From contig NC_080047.1 of the NCBI RefSeq assembly GCF_026212465.1, positions 35,613,144 through 35,677,143 on the forward strand: a stretch of 64,000 nucleotides of DNA, written 5' to 3'. Origin of the DNA: Amaranthus tricolor (lineage: Eukaryota; Streptophyta; Magnoliopsida; Caryophyllales; Amaranthaceae). This document shows, in pieces, positions 1-11,915 of the stretch (positions are counted from its first letter, which is position 1; every line of letters starts with the position of its first letter). The position numbers and the translations under genes were made by a program. Below the pieces are notes generated by a model. That model searched no databases and was not told the DNA's origin. It worked only from the letters and a program-made list of their open reading frames with translations.

Positions 1-13
1 AGTTAGTCCATGG

Positions 14-2008
14 TTGCCCAACCTTCACCCAAAAGATCAAGTTGACAATGCTACAGAGTCACCTCACCAAGATGTTCTATCCACTCCTCTACCACTACCA
101 ATCCTGTCTAACCATCAGGTAAGTCATACAGCTCTTAATCAAGTTGTTTCAGCAAGTACTAACAGTGATAATGTGATAGTTGATATTGATACTTTGATTG
201 AGGAAATTGACACAGGCAACAGTGATAATGTGTTTGTTGATACTCTGACTGAGGAAGTTGCCACAGATGCAGTTGAAACAAGGGGTCATGATGCATTATA
301 TATGTTACCTCCTCGCTCCACTCGAGGGGTTCCTCCAAGAAGATATGATCCTGAGTATGAAGCACAACGTTCGAGATATCCTATTGAAAAGTCTTTTGGA
401 TCAGGAAATTTGTCACAGAGTGCCTTAGCATTTAAGGTAACTTTAGATACAACCAAGAGCCCAACCACAGTCGAAGAAGCCCTAATGTCTGCACATTGGA
501 GAAAGGCGATGGAGGAAGAGATTAACGCTCTTAATAAGAATGGCACATGGGAGAAGTGCATCTTACCGAATAAAAAGAAAGTTATCGGATGTAGATGGGT
601 ATTCATGATCAAGTACAAGTCAGATGGAACGATTGAAAGGTACAAAGCTCGACTGGTGGCGAAAAGGTACACTCAGACGTATGGAGTTGATTACTCAGAA
701 ACCTTTTCTCCAGTTGCTAAGCTTGATAAAATTCGAGTTATGTTCAGCATTGCAGCAAACTTAGACTGGCCCCTTCATCAATTTGATGTGAAAAATGCAT
801 TTCTGCATGGAGAGTTACAGGAGGAAGTGTACATGGAAGCCCCACCAGGGTTTACATCAGGATTCTCAGAGAATGAGGGGTGCAGATTGAGGAAGGCTTT
901 GTATGGGTTGAAACAATCCCCTAGAGCGTGGTTTGGAAGATTTACCTCTGCAATGAAGAAATTTGGCTATAGGCAAAGCAATTCAGATCACACCTTATTC
1001 CTTAAACGAAGAGGAGGCAGAACAACATGCCTGATAATTTATGTCGATGACATGATCATTACCGGGGATGATAGAGACGAAATTGCAAATCTGAAGGGGA
1101 AACTATTTCAAGAATTTGAGATGAAAGACCTGGGTAGACTGAAGTACTTTCTAGGGATTGAAGTTCTTAGATCAAACAAAGGAATTTTCATATCCCAAAG
1201 GAAGTATGTTTTAGACCTGTTAACTGAAACAGTGATGCTGGACTGCAAGCCCATCGAGACACCAATGATGATGAACCATGGACTACATATGATTGAAGGA
1301 GGGAAATTAGCTGATCGGATGCAGTATCAACGCATGGTAGGGAAGTTAATCAACTTAGCTTACACAAGTCCAGATATTGCATATGCAGTAGGAGTAGTCA
1401 GCCGGTTCATGCACGAACCTCAGGTTCAGCATATGGATGTAGTTTATAGGATTCTCAGATACCTCAAAGGATGCCCTGGTAAAGGAGTCCTTTATCAGAA
1501 AAATGGTCACCTTGATCTTGTGGCATAAACAGATGCAGATTGGGCAGGAGATAGAGATGATAGGAAGTCAACATCAGGCTACTTTACTTTAGTGGGAGGA
1601 AATCTAGTCACGTGGAGGAGTAAGAAGCAAAAGGTGGTTGTCATGTCCAGTGCAGAAGCTGAATTCAGAGGTGTGGCAAAGGGAATCACAGAAGTCCTAT
1701 GGCTGAGAAAGTTACTAACCGAACTGGGATTCACCCCTACACAGAGTTGTGAGTTATACTGTGATAATCAAGCGGCTATCAACATCTTCGAAAATCCAAT
1801 TCAGCATGATCGCACGAAACATGTAGAAGTGGACAGACATTTCATAAAGGAGAAATTAGAAGCCCAAATAATCAAGCTTCCACATGTAAAATCAAAAGAT
1901 CAGCTAGCAGACATTCTTACGAAAGCAGTTGGAACTCAATTCTTTGAAGAAGTCTTACGCAAGTTGGGTGTTGGTGACCCTACGACCCAACTTGAGGGGG
2001 AGTGTTAG
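14..2008 (+). pseudogene. copia pol (RT-RNase H), one nonsense codon
   Basis: The reading frame is continuous from 14 to 2008 except for a TAA at 1526-1528. It occurs where the family has tyrosine in the (V/T)YTDADWAGD motif that opens RNase H; translation resumes in the same frame. Visible landmarks are the RT start (HWRKAMEEEINAL), the catalytic YVDD within IIYVDDMIITGDD, the IFISQRKYVLDLL block, the RNase H segment with SSAEAEFRG and DNQAA, and a C-terminus whose last codons run into the LTR. The stop at 2006-2008 lies inside the LTR start. With one nonsense change and no frameshift this copy decayed little, but it cannot supply a full RNase H. Confidence 0.9.
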
Positions 2009-2215
2009 ACTATGTATTACAGTTACGCGTATAGCGGTTATCTAGTATAGTAGCAGTTATTTAGTATAGCGGTTATGTAGGCAATATGGCAGTTATGCCT
2101 AGGAGCAGTTATTCAGACCTCATGTATATATTATCACCAAATCGTTGAATGAAAGATTTACAGAAATTATAATAAACAAAAATTATCGGTGTTAAACCGA
2201 AAATCACACACAACC
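2003..2215 (+). repeat. 3' LTR of the copia element (right end uncertain)
   Basis: It starts TGTTAGAC immediately after the polypurine tract CTTGAGGGGGAG. It carries several degenerate copies of a TAGCGGTTAT / TAGCAGTTAT motif between about 2030 and 2120. No clear CTAACA end or target repeat is visible, so 2215 is an estimate; the LTR may be truncated. Confidence 0.55.
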
Positions 2216-3065
2216 GCACAATATTACCCACCCACAAAATCGCAAACATCTATCTACATCCCCATCCAATTTTCAGATTTTAATAAAAAAAAAGTTATAA
2301 TTTGACTAAGCTAGGTGGTGGTTCGAGAGATGTTGGGTTAGTGATAGCTAGGTGAAGGTGATGGCCAGTTGTTGCGGGTTAGGAGAAGGAAAAGTGAGAA
2401 GGTTTTCAGAAATTAGGGAGCAGTGGAGAGGGAAATTGGTGACTGTGGTGAGAGGGAGTGGAGAAGGGGAAGAGGGGGAGCGGGAAGGGGAGGGTGGGGA
2501 CTCGCTGGAAATGGGGGCGGGAAAGAGTTAGTAGCAGTTTGGGAGTGAAGGAGGAAAGGTGGCTGAAATAGAGGAGGTAATGGAAGCTAGTGCAATTACA
2601 GATGCACAGCATGAAGCAGGAAAGGAAAAGGAGGAGGAGGGGTGGATGGCAAAGGGGGTGGGGAGGAAAAGTGGTGGCCGACCGGAGTAGGGGATCGACT
2701 GAGGTTGGGTGGTCGGGGTGGGGTGGATGGGTGGTTATTATTTGATTTTCTTTTGTTATTTTTTTGTAATTTTATTTTATTTTATTTTATCTTTTTTTTT
2801 TGAAAGTTAACCTCTAAAAACAGGTAAATATTTTATGAACAACATTTTTTAATTTAGGATAATTTAGGATAATTTTTCCAATTTTTTAATGTTTATTGTC
2901 TTCACTTTTTTTTCCATCAAATTTTTTATTAAATAAAATAATATATTCACTATTTAAAATATTCTATTTGTCTTAATTCCCGTGAATATTATTTGTGGGA
3001 ATTACATTAAGGAACGAAGGGAGTACTTTTTAAAATATAACAGTGCTCAACCATATTTTAATTTA
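2216..3065. other. Intergenic; purine-rich block then AT-rich spacer
   Basis: No gene is visible. 2335-2735 is strongly purine-rich and G-rich on the plus strand, with several GGG/GGGG runs at 2462-2520. Beyond 2740 the DNA is AT-rich. A CGAAGGGAG-TA end at about 3013-3024 resembles the right end of a Stowaway-type MITE, but its left end was not found. Confidence 0.5.
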
Positions 3066-3640
3066 CTAGTATAAAAACTCGTGCACTGCACGAAGTCATT
3101 AACATAAAAATATATATAAACATAAATTTTAAATAAAAGATTCAATTACATGTTTCAGTATAAAATAATAATATTTCTTAGAAAATAGATAGAGAATATT
3201 TGAATATATAGTGCTTTTAATGAAAAAAACCCAATTGTTAATGTAAGTGTTAATTAAAACTCTCATACTATTTTAGGCAAATTAGATTAATCTTCCAACA
3301 AAGGTATCATAATGATTCTTTTGTATTCTCAAAATTTTTTTTGATTATCATGTATCTTTTATTTCTTGATAAAATATTTTAGAATATAAAATCTTAATGA
3401 AGAAACTTTATTAATTAGCAGATACTTATATTAAGGAATAAGTTGATTTAGCTTTGGTAAGAATTATTTCATATGACTAATAACTATGAGAATGTCATAT
3501 GAAATTTTACCGTTTTTTTATTAAATTGTATAATTGAAATATTGAGCCCTCTTTAAGGCCCGCTAAGTATTATTTTCCTTTCTGAAATTTTGAAATGTTA
3601 CAGCAGTAATGGATAGTGCATTGCAATGATAGGGTGTGTT
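3066..3640 (-). mobile_element. Putative Helitron 3' terminus
   Basis: Read on the minus strand, the hairpin CGTGCAGTGCACG (about 3079-3091) is followed nine bases later by CTAG, then a host T. That is the Helitron 3' end layout (hairpin plus CTRR, inserted between A and T). The same motif occurs at 31667 and 43956. The 5' end was not found, so the right boundary is arbitrary. Confidence 0.4.
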
Positions 3641-3651
3641 TACAATTTCAG

Positions 3652-3775
3652 TTATTCTCATGAGAGACTGTCTCTTTGAGAGACGTCTCTCCGGCCCAAC
3701 CCACTAAAACTTAATGCATATTTACATTATCCTTAATGCCTACTTACCGTATTGTTAATGCTTACTCACAATATC
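3652..3775. repeat. MITE fragment truncated by CACTA element
   Basis: This matches, in the same orientation, the repeat at about 41780-42025. Shared blocks are GTCTCTTTGAGAGACG, CCCAACCCACTAAAACTTAATGC and the repeated TAATGCCTACTTAC-like phrase. The match stops at 3775, exactly where CACTACAAAAA begins, so the CACTA element landed in it. The other half of the MITE is not found to the right. Confidence 0.55.
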
Positions 3776-4674
3776 ACTACAAAAAAACAGTAATTTTCCG
3801 ACTGCCCAAAACAGTCGAAATTTAGTCGGTACAGGGCTATCACGACTAAATTCCGACTGACTCTATCCAGTCGGCTCAGAATGGTCGGAAATGCTAATTA
3901 GTCAGAATTTTGACTAGCAAAATGATGGTAGGAAATTAGTCGAAATCACTACAAAAATTGTTGGTAGGCATTTGGTCGGAATTTTCGACTGATCTCCTAC
4001 TATTTTTCAGTCGAAAATTTTCGACAAGTAGCTAGTCGGAAATTAGTCGGCAATTCAGAAAATCAAAAATTCTCTTGATTTTTCTAAAAATTAGGTATTA
4101 AAATAACAATTTAATTTTCCGACTAAAGAATAGTAGGAATTTAGTCGGAAAAGTCAAACTGCAAAATTGACTTGATCTGACCAAAAAAACGCAGCAACAG
4201 ATGCCGACTAAATTGCTACTAGACTATGGTTGGTAATTAGTCGAAAAAGTCAAACATGAAATTTGACTAGATGTTACCAAGAAAAGGAGGCTATATTTTC
4301 CGACTGAATTGCTACTACAATTTAATTGGAAAATAGTCAGAAAATATTATTATTAAAATAATTAATCTGGTCAAATGTGGTCAACGTTGTTACCTACATT
4401 TGACCAGAATTATTATTTTATTGATAAAATAAATTATCGATCAAACAAAACAATAAAACGATAAAAATAAGATCAAATACGGACGAAACTAAATTTATAT
4501 ACAAATTAACAAAAAAATAAAAGTATCTGCCAAATAAATTATACAATTCCAAATTGTTTCGAAGACAATTCAACTTTAAGAAACATAAAAACAATGGTCT
4601 AGGATGGTGGAGGTGGAGGAGGTTGTTGGAAAGTCGGGTTTTGCTGGAACAACATGCGCATAAAGGATAGCAAA

Positions 4675-5460
4675 TTAATGGTTCACCTCTTCCCTCGTTT
4701 TGTGTTGCTCCTCCACAAGGGCCATACGCTCTTCCCTGGAAATGACATTGTTGAGGCGATCATATATTTGATTCATGACTTGTTGAAGATGATCCAGCCT
4801 CTCATTAACCATTTGGGCCAGAGGAGGAGCGGCTTGGTGTTGGGATTGCGGCGTACAAACTCAGCATAATAATGTTGTGCAGCGTCACCAACACCAAAGA
4901 CAACCTTAGAGGGCTTCTTCTTCCTTGGCGCCTGTGATTCGATGGTTTTAACGGCTTGAAAATAGGTGTCGTTCAAACGCTCGACAGGCGCATCTATGGG
5001 GAGAGGTGCAATTAGGCGCTTGTATTCATCCTACAAATCGAAATTATAAACATTTAAACAATTGATTTGTAAAACTTTCGGCGGAGTATCCTCTATAAAT
5101 TAACAAAAACCAAAACTTAAGTAACCCCTGAAATATAAACTAATATAGACATACTATGTGTCTAATTCGAAAATAGCTAAAAATCTAGCATTTCCTCAAC
5201 ATCAAACACAAGCTATTCTAAAGAATGTTGTAAAATATATGTATATATAACATAATCTAAAACAAATAACCTACCAAAAGCTAATCTATTTTTTTATGTT
5301 AACCAAAAATGCTAACAAAAAATAAGGTAGATAAGAACTTAAACTTACGCTTATAGCCTCGAACTTCTCGTTGACCCACTGCAAACCATCTCTGGTTCGC
5401 ACTTTATGAGTGTGAAGAAACAACTCATAAGAAGGCGTCCTTTGTTGCTCTTGCTCCTGA
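4675..5460 (-). pseudogene. CACTA accessory gene (Transposase_24-like), remnant
   Basis: The minus strand encodes, in order, a segment with SYELFLHTHKVRTRDGLQWV (about 5460-5345), a probable intron (about 5344-5036), then DEYKRLIAPLPIDAPVERLN and a stretch ending YYAEFV. After a frame change near 4853, a coiled-coil-like tail rich in Q/E/R runs to the TAA at 4675. This order matches the plant Ptta/En/Spm accessory protein (Transposase_24 family) carried next to the CACTA transposase. The frame break and missing 5' exons make it non-functional. Confidence 0.6.
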
Positions 5461-5477
5461 AATTAATTTCATGAATG

Positions 5478-5479
5478 GT

Positions 5480-5565
<86 letters not shown>
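5478..5565. repeat. (TA)n-(GA)n compound microsatellite
   Basis: About 30 TA units are followed directly by about 12 GA units. It lies in or beside the intron of the CACTA remnant. Confidence 0.95.
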
Positions 5566-6775
5566 TAAATAAATAAACTTAAAGAAATTAAAACTTATAC
5601 CAAAAAATAAATATTTGTTATTATTATTTAACAATAATAACAAATATTCAAATCAATCTTTTATAAATAACATACTAAATGTAAACATAAAATAAAGTAA
5701 TATATTAAGATTAAAAATTAAAAGATTAAATTAATTATTAATAAAATAACATATATTACAAAAAAGTTCAAATTAATCTTATACAAAAGTTAATTTTTTT
5801 GAAATTTGAATAACTTATATTACAAAAAAAAGATATAAAAAGATATAAATGTAAGTAAAATTAACAATTTGAATAATCTTATACATACTAAGGGCAAGTT
5901 CGGTATGCATTTATTTAGACTTGGAAACGGAAACGAAAAAGAAAATCCGTTACTTTGTATTTGGTTTGAGAATATGGTAAGCAAATCCGTTTCATTGAGA
6001 TAACAGATTCCTCTGCTTTGTTACTTCTCCCAAAGCTACATTAACAATCTATTTCATAGCGGTAATGGTGTCTCACCCTCCACTGCCAAATGCCAATATG
6101 CATTGGATTATAAAATCAACTACATAGTTCAGTACTTCAATGTCTAAGATAATGAAGGATGATATATGAAACTCCAACATTAATATTGAAAAAAAAACAC
6201 CTGTAAAATTTTATATACAAACTTTTTTCTTTATACTTATTAAAAGTTTTAACATATACTATGAAGTGCATCTCATATCCTAAAACATTTATGGTTGATT
6301 TGATTTAATGGTAAATTTCAAGTTTTGATTTTGCACCGTAAATTGACATTGCGCTTTTGTTTGTAAAGTCAATCAAAAACAATTCAGATTGTGATTTTCT
6401 TTAGATAAGAAGGCAAAACAAATGTGTTGTTTACGTTTTGATCAAAAACAATTGACTTGGACAAAACATATGATTAAAAGTTTATTTTTTACGTACCATA
6501 GGAATCTTGTTTTCCATTTACATTAAAAATGGGAAAAAATTCCTGAGATCAAAACAAGTTTCAACGAACAATAAATTCAACTTATGTTGAAATATTTAAG
6601 ACCACTCAATGAATATTCTAATTACTTAATTACCATATAACTTCTTCGTTCCTCAATCATTTCATCTAACTATAATCACCATATCATATCATCATACAAT
6701 CAATCAAAAGACTGTAAAATTGCACATTATATTTTCATATTAATTTGCTATCATATCATACAATTTAATAAAAAG
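5566..6775. other. AT-rich spacer with a short palindrome
   Basis: No gene is visible. 5610-5648 is an inverted repeat (arms AATATTTGTTATTATT and its complement, 16 bp) that closely resembles the larger palindrome at 20976-21058 in the other CACTA element. The stretch just left of the copia insertion (about 6711-6775) resembles the sequence just right of it (15618-15670). Confidence 0.6.
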
Positions 6776-6780
6776 ACCGT

Positions 6781-7002
6781 TGAGAAACTGCAAACTTGTA
6801 GATAAGAAATCAAGATAATCTTGATTTGTAGATGAGTATCAAGAAGGTTAAAAAGAAGAAGAAGCTTTTATTTCTCAATCAAAAATTGCCCTTAAACTAA
6901 AACAAAAGAGGTATATATATACAAGCTATCCTAGATTACATAAAACAAAATATTCTATATTAGTAGAGGTGAGCTGGCTATCAACTAAGTATCACCCTAA
7001 TA
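6781..7002 (-). repeat. 3' LTR of the copia element
   Basis: It reads TATTAGGG...TTTCTCA on the minus strand. It has an almost identical partner at 15396-15617. A polypurine tract (TTGAAGGGGGGG on the minus strand) abuts its inner end. Confidence 0.95.
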
Positions 7003-7010
7003 CCCCCCCT

Positions 7011-8161
7011 TCAAGATGGACATGAGGGATAGTGAAGAAGTCCAATCTTGGAACAAAGAAAATTATGCTGAGCAGCCCCTAATGGTTTAGTCATCAAATT
7101 AGCCAGTTGAAGAGTGGAATTGACATGAGATAGAGATATAAAGTCAGATACAACATGATCCCTGATGTAGTGACAATCGAGTTTGAGATGCTTAGTTCTT
7201 TCCAAGAAAACTTCATTCTCTGCAATGTATTGGGCTGATTTGTTATCACAGAAAAGAGATATAGGTCTTGGAACAAAAATATCCAGATCTTGTAATAAAC
7301 CTTCCAACCATACTAATTCACTGGTTGTCTGACTCATAGATCTATATTCAGCTTCTGTGGAACTTTTAGAATTGACTTTTTGCTTCTTAGTCTTCCAGGA
7401 GATAAGGGATTGTCCAAGGAAAACACAATAGCCTGTGAGAGATTTGCCAGAGTAAGCACAAGTTCCCCAATCAGCATCACTATAAGCTTGTAGTTGAAAT
7501 TCAATTTTAGAACTGTAAAATAACCCTGTATTGAGAAAACCCTTAAGATATTTCAAGACATGTAAAGCAGCTGCAAAATGAGGAGCCATGGGATCACTCA
7601 AGAATTGACTAAGTTGCTGGACAGAATAAGAAATATCTGGCCTAGTCATGTTCAAATATAGGAGTTTCCCAATGAGTCTTCGGTATATCTCAGGATTAGC
7701 CAATAAATCACCAGTCAAAGTACTGAGTTTGAGACCTTTTGGTAATGAAAAAGGAGAAATTTTGCAATTTTCCATTTTTGTGTCCTGAAGCAAATCAAGA
7801 ATGTATTTTCTTTGATTCAATAGAATCCCTTCTGAAGTTCTATGAACTTCAATGCCAAGGAAAAACTTCAAATCACCCAAGTCCTTGATAGTGAAGGCTT
7901 GGTGAAGTTGAGATTTAATATGAGAAATGATTAATTTATTTGAACCAGAAATCAAAAGATCATCAACATAAGCAACAATAACAGTAAAATCAATTCCATC
8001 TCTTTTAGTAAACATTGAAAAATCTTGCTTGGATTGAATAAAACCCAAAGAATGAAGCAGGAACTTTTTAAGTTCAATATTCCATTGTCTGGAAGCCTGT
8101 TTAAGGCCATATAAAGATCTTTTCAGTTTACATACCTGACCAGGAAGAGCTTTGGAATACC
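7011..8161 (-). pseudogene. copia pol, RT C-terminal part and RNase H
   Basis: This continues the reverse transcriptase on the far side of the hAT insertion, starting at RYSKALPGQVCKLKRSLYGLKQ. The catalytic motif is in VAYVDDLLISG, followed by LKFFLGIEVHR, the RNase H part with SDADWGTC, SKSSTEAEYRS and FCDNKSAQYIAEN, and a stop at 7011. This segment itself is one uninterrupted frame. Sequence upstream of 8161 in the same frame belongs to the hAT end, not to copia. Confidence 0.93.
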
Positions 8162-8189
8162 TAGGCATGGCCACGGGGCGGGTTACCCG

Positions 8190-8490
8190 GAACCGAACCG
8201 GTCCCGAACCGCTTGGAACCGGATCCGGAACCGGAACCGTTTGCGACAGGTTCCGAACCGCGAAACCGTGAAACCGCCGGAAAAAAACGTCGTGAACCGG
8301 GTAAAAAACCCGCGGTTTGGAACCGGAACTGGTCCGGGAGAACCGGTCCAACGGTTCCATGGAACCGGTTTTGGAACCGGAACCGGAGCCGGTCCGGTTG
8401 AACCGGCTCAACGGTTCCGTGGAACCGGAATCAGAACTGGAACCGAGACCGGTCCGGTTGAACCGGCCCACCGGTTCCATGGAACCGGTT
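8190..8490. repeat. hAT left subterminal GGAACCGG array
   Basis: Dozens of overlapping direct and inverted GGAACCG / CGGTTCC units sit in a GC-rich island within otherwise AT-rich DNA. By analogy with the AAACGG arrays of Ac, these are probably transposase binding sites. Overlapping open frames here are a by-product of the repeat. Confidence 0.9.
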
Positions 8491-8538
8491 CGCCAAAATG
8501 TTACCGTTTATGACCGTTAACTAGCCGTTGGAGTTTCC

Positions 8539-8548
8539 TCTATATATA
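8539..8548 (+). promoter_or_regulatory. Probable TATA box of the hAT transposase gene
   Basis: TCTATATATA lies about 210 bp before the transposase ATG and just downstream of the subterminal array. A pyrimidine-rich leader (8580-8620) follows. Confidence 0.5.
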
Positions 8549-8756
8549 CTCATCACTTTCAATCATTGTCATTCACAACTCATCTCTTCTCCTACTCTCT
8601 CTACTTACTCTCTCTATTTAATTCTTTAATTACGCAATTATTCTCTTAATTACATAATTAGTCTTTTAATTATTTCTTCATTTAGTTAGTTACATAATTA
8701 ATTATTTATTTATTTCTTAATTCTATATTTCTATTATTACTTCAATATTATCAATC

Positions 8757-11382
8757 ATGTCTTCATTTTTGAAAAAAGCCACAAAAAAAGTTACTAAAGT
8801 GGCAAAATCATTGGGAGGTTCCAGTTCGTCCAAAAGAAAGGTCACTTCTACTCCGTCGGTATCAACAACACCTTCCATTAGTAATTATAATTATGAACAT
8901 AATTATCCGGAAGGGTACGACCCAGAATTACATTATTATGCAGAAGAAGTGGAAAGAGAAATACAAATTGATGAAGAAGAACAAGAAGAGGAACCAACGA
9001 CCCCAATTGGGATACATATATCTCGACAGTCATCAACAAGATCACATGAGGAACAAGGAGAACTACAACAACAAAGACAAGCTCGTGGTAAACGAGTCAA
9101 TTTCCAAACTATCGGTTAGTTTTATAATTTTATTCTTCAAATTAATTAAACTTTAAATTATTTATTTATTTAATTATAGTTTTATAATTTTAAATTATTT
9201 ATTTAGATGAAGATGAACCAATAAGACAACCTTTTCCGGCAATGCCACCTCCTAGTGGTAGAGCTGTTTCACATGTGTGGTCGTATTTCACAAAAGAACC
9301 AACCGAGAATCCAGATATTTTCTTATGCACTTGTCAAATTTGTGAAAGTCAAGGAGTAAAGCCCTTAGTTTCATACAGTTTCGCCAGAGGTAAATACTTT
9401 TTAAGTTTTTTATACATACATAATACATTGATACATTATATATTCATATTTTATAAACATTTATTTATTGTGTTTTGTGAATACGTGTTAGGTGGTGGTA
9501 CGGGATCTTTTAACAAACATTTGGCAAAGAAGCATGGAATCACAAAAGAAACTCATGCAGCAAGCGGCAGCGGGACCACAAGTGAAAGCCGACAGACACA
9601 ATGGGACATTTCCAGCACAGGTATGACTTTTAGATATAATCGTAATGATATGATTGATGAATTTTCTAGGTATGTAATTTGTGATGAATTGCCTTTTAAC
9701 CACGGTGAAAGTAGGGCATACGAGCGTCTCACTAGAAAAACTTTGCAACCACAATATAGAGCAATCCCTAGGAGCACTCTTAAAAGACGCACAATTAAAT
9801 TATACGAATCAATGCGCTATGAATTAGTTGAAATGTTTAAATCTTTTAATGGTAGGGTTAGCATAACAACTGACATTTGGTCTGCTCCCCCACATTTAGA
9901 ACCTTATATGTGTGTAACAGCACATTGGATCGATCAAAATTGGATTATTCAAAAAAGAATAATTGCTTTTGAGACAATGCCAGAAAGACATACCGGTGAA
10001 AACATAAAATATAGATTAGTAGAGATATGTAGAGAATGGAACTTATTAGATAAAATATTTTGTTGTTCAACTGATAATGCAACCGCGAACATTAAATGTA
10101 TAGAACTTTTGTTTAACGAACCTGCTTTAAGTTTAATCCTTGGGGGTAGCTTATTACACATACGTTGTTGTGCGCATATAGTTAACTTATCTTGCCAAGC
10201 AAGCATAAAACAATTAAGTGATTTATTAGAACCAATTAGGGATATAGTGAAGTGGCTTAGGATCGGAAAGATAAAAAGACGATATAAACAATTATGTGAC
10301 CAATATCAACTTAAAAAAGTGTGTTGGTCATTAGATACTCCTATACGTTGGGGCTCAACCAACGATTTATTAAGAAAGGCGATTGCTTATCGTCCAGTAA
10401 TAACACAACTATATAGTGAGTGTACAGATAGTTACATAGCTGATGACACTTGGGAGTTAGCTATAGGTGTACATAACATATTAGAAGCGTATGACCACGC
10501 GACTAAGATTTTTTCTTATGTTTATGAACTGAACATTCACTTAGTAATAAGTGAATGTATTACTATTTTTTATCATCTCGTTAAATATACACATGATGAT
10601 ACTAACCCAAATTTGAGGCCGATTCTTGCAGGTTTGATGGAAAAATGGACGACATATTTTACCGGTTTTCCTTATATTTATGGAATCGCAACCATTTTGG
10701 ACCCACGTTTTAAAACTGAGGTCCTTACTAAAGTAATAGGATTTTATTACCAATCGTTAGATCGCCCGTCTACTGATGTACATAATTATGTAGGAACATG
10801 TAAAAATATTTAGCAGAACTCTATGATTTTTACGCTAGTGTATATAACCCGAAACGCGATATGTCTAGGCGTGCTAGCGTTTCGGCACGTCCCTCTTACT
10901 ATAATTCGGTAATAGCTAACATAATGAGTCAAGATGATAGTTTTGTAGGATCATCTTCTTCTTCCTCGACCTCATATTTAGAACTAGATAGTTATCTTAA
11001 ACACCACTTTGAAATAGACAAAAGTATCTATAATATTTTGAAGTGGTGGAAAGAAAAATCTGTAAAATTTCCCATTTTATCGAGAATTGCAAAGGATATC
11101 CTTGCAATTCCCGCGTCAACAATTGCGTCGGAGTCTGCTTTTAGTGCAGGTAGAAGAGTTTTGGACGAAAAGAGATCTCGTCTTGCTCCACATAGTATTC
11201 AAATATGTGTTTGCAAGAAAGATTGGGATCAAGCGGAGATTCGAACACAAGGAATAAGGAATGATGATGATCAAGACGACGATGATGATCCATCGATGAT
11301 GATGGATACATCTGCATCATCGTCAGGAGGAGAGTCAGCGGAAACATCTAACCAACCACATGATGATGACGAGGACGAATAG
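8757..11382 (+). pseudogene. hAT transposase (BED finger, dimerisation domain), one frameshift
   Basis: Three exons fit: 8757-9114, 9207-9389 and 9492-11382, with GT-AG introns of 92 and 102 bp that keep the frame. Exon 1 encodes a basic, Ser-rich then acidic N-terminus. Exons 2-3 encode a BED-type zinc finger (W, CxxC, then HLAKKH). Exon 3 has the hAT RNase H-like core, with candidate acidic residues in TTDIWSA and CSTDNATAN and near SESAFSAGRR. The C-terminal dimerisation block has FPILSRIAKDILAIPAST, followed by an Asp-rich tail. After 10800 the frame is lost by one base in an A5 run (10802-10806), giving a stop at 10811-10813; the next frame continues the family protein to 11382. The full product would be about 810 residues. 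The break may be real or a sequencing error. Confidence 0.9.
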
Positions 11383-11732
11383 GATCAATCCGACAAGCGA
11401 CAACGATAAATCAACATTCAACAACTATAAATAAAAGGTATGACAAAGAATTACGTGGGCTTTGATTCCTTCGGGATACGTAGGCAGCTTAGTATTCCTT
11501 TGGGTACTAGGTTCAAGTCCATTTTATCCCTCTTTTTTATTAATCATCTTTATCGACATTATCATTGATTCGTTTCTTATTAATTTATTTTTTTCCATTC
11601 TTTTTAGTAAATATTTCAATAACGATGACAACTTGACATGCAATGAATTTCGCTAATAATCAAGTAATCATCAAAGGTACGTCCACGATATTATAGTATT
11701 TTTTATTATACAAATATTTAAAGAAAAAAAAA

Positions 11733-11915
11733 ATGGAACCGATGGTCCGACCCACCCGTCCCGTGAGTTGGAACCGCCGGAACCGCCTCATGAACCGCCA
11801 AGGAACCGTGTGGAACCGTCCGGAACCGGAACCGTTCGCAACAGGTTCTAAATGGAACCGGAACCGGGTGGAACCGGAACCGGATGGAACCGGAACGGAA
11901 CCGGACCAACCCGGA
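11733..11915. repeat. hAT right subterminal GGAACCGG array
   Basis: This is the counterpart of the left array: repeated GGAACCG / GGAACCGT units directly inside the right terminal inverted repeat. It is shorter than the left array (about 180 against 300 bp). Confidence 0.9.

Larger units (their letters stand above)
1..2215 (+). mobile_element. Ty1/copia retrotransposon, 3' part
   Basis: The window opens inside a copia element: integrase-RT linker, reverse transcriptase, RNase H, polypurine tract (about 1993-2002) and the start of a 3' LTR at 2003. The 5' LTR, gag, protease and integrase lie outside the window. The encoded protein closely resembles that of the minus-strand element at 32031-36654 (the same C-terminal GVGDPTTQLE block), so the two are related families, although their LTRs differ. 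No target duplication can be checked because the left end is missing and the right LTR end is unclear. Confidence 0.9.
3776..5580 (-). mobile_element. CACTA (En/Spm-like) transposon fragment
   Basis: The left terminus is CACTACAAAAAAA at 3776, followed by about 550 bp packed with direct and inverted copies of short TAGTCGG / CCGACTAA motifs, the subterminal binding-site arrays typical of CACTA elements. A second CACTACAAAAA occurs at 3947. The coding remnant (4675-5460) is on the minus strand. No right-hand TTTTTGTAGTG was found before the next element, so the right part is lost and the given end is approximate. Confidence 0.8.

Noticed and set aside
4654..4869. Plus-strand open frame of 71 codons
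   Set aside because: Antisense to the CACTA accessory-gene remnant and without a recognisable domain.
8213..8520. Three overlapping open frames with Pro/Glu/Arg-rich products
   Set aside because: They fall wholly in the hAT subterminal GGAACCGG array; several frames stay open because of the repeat.
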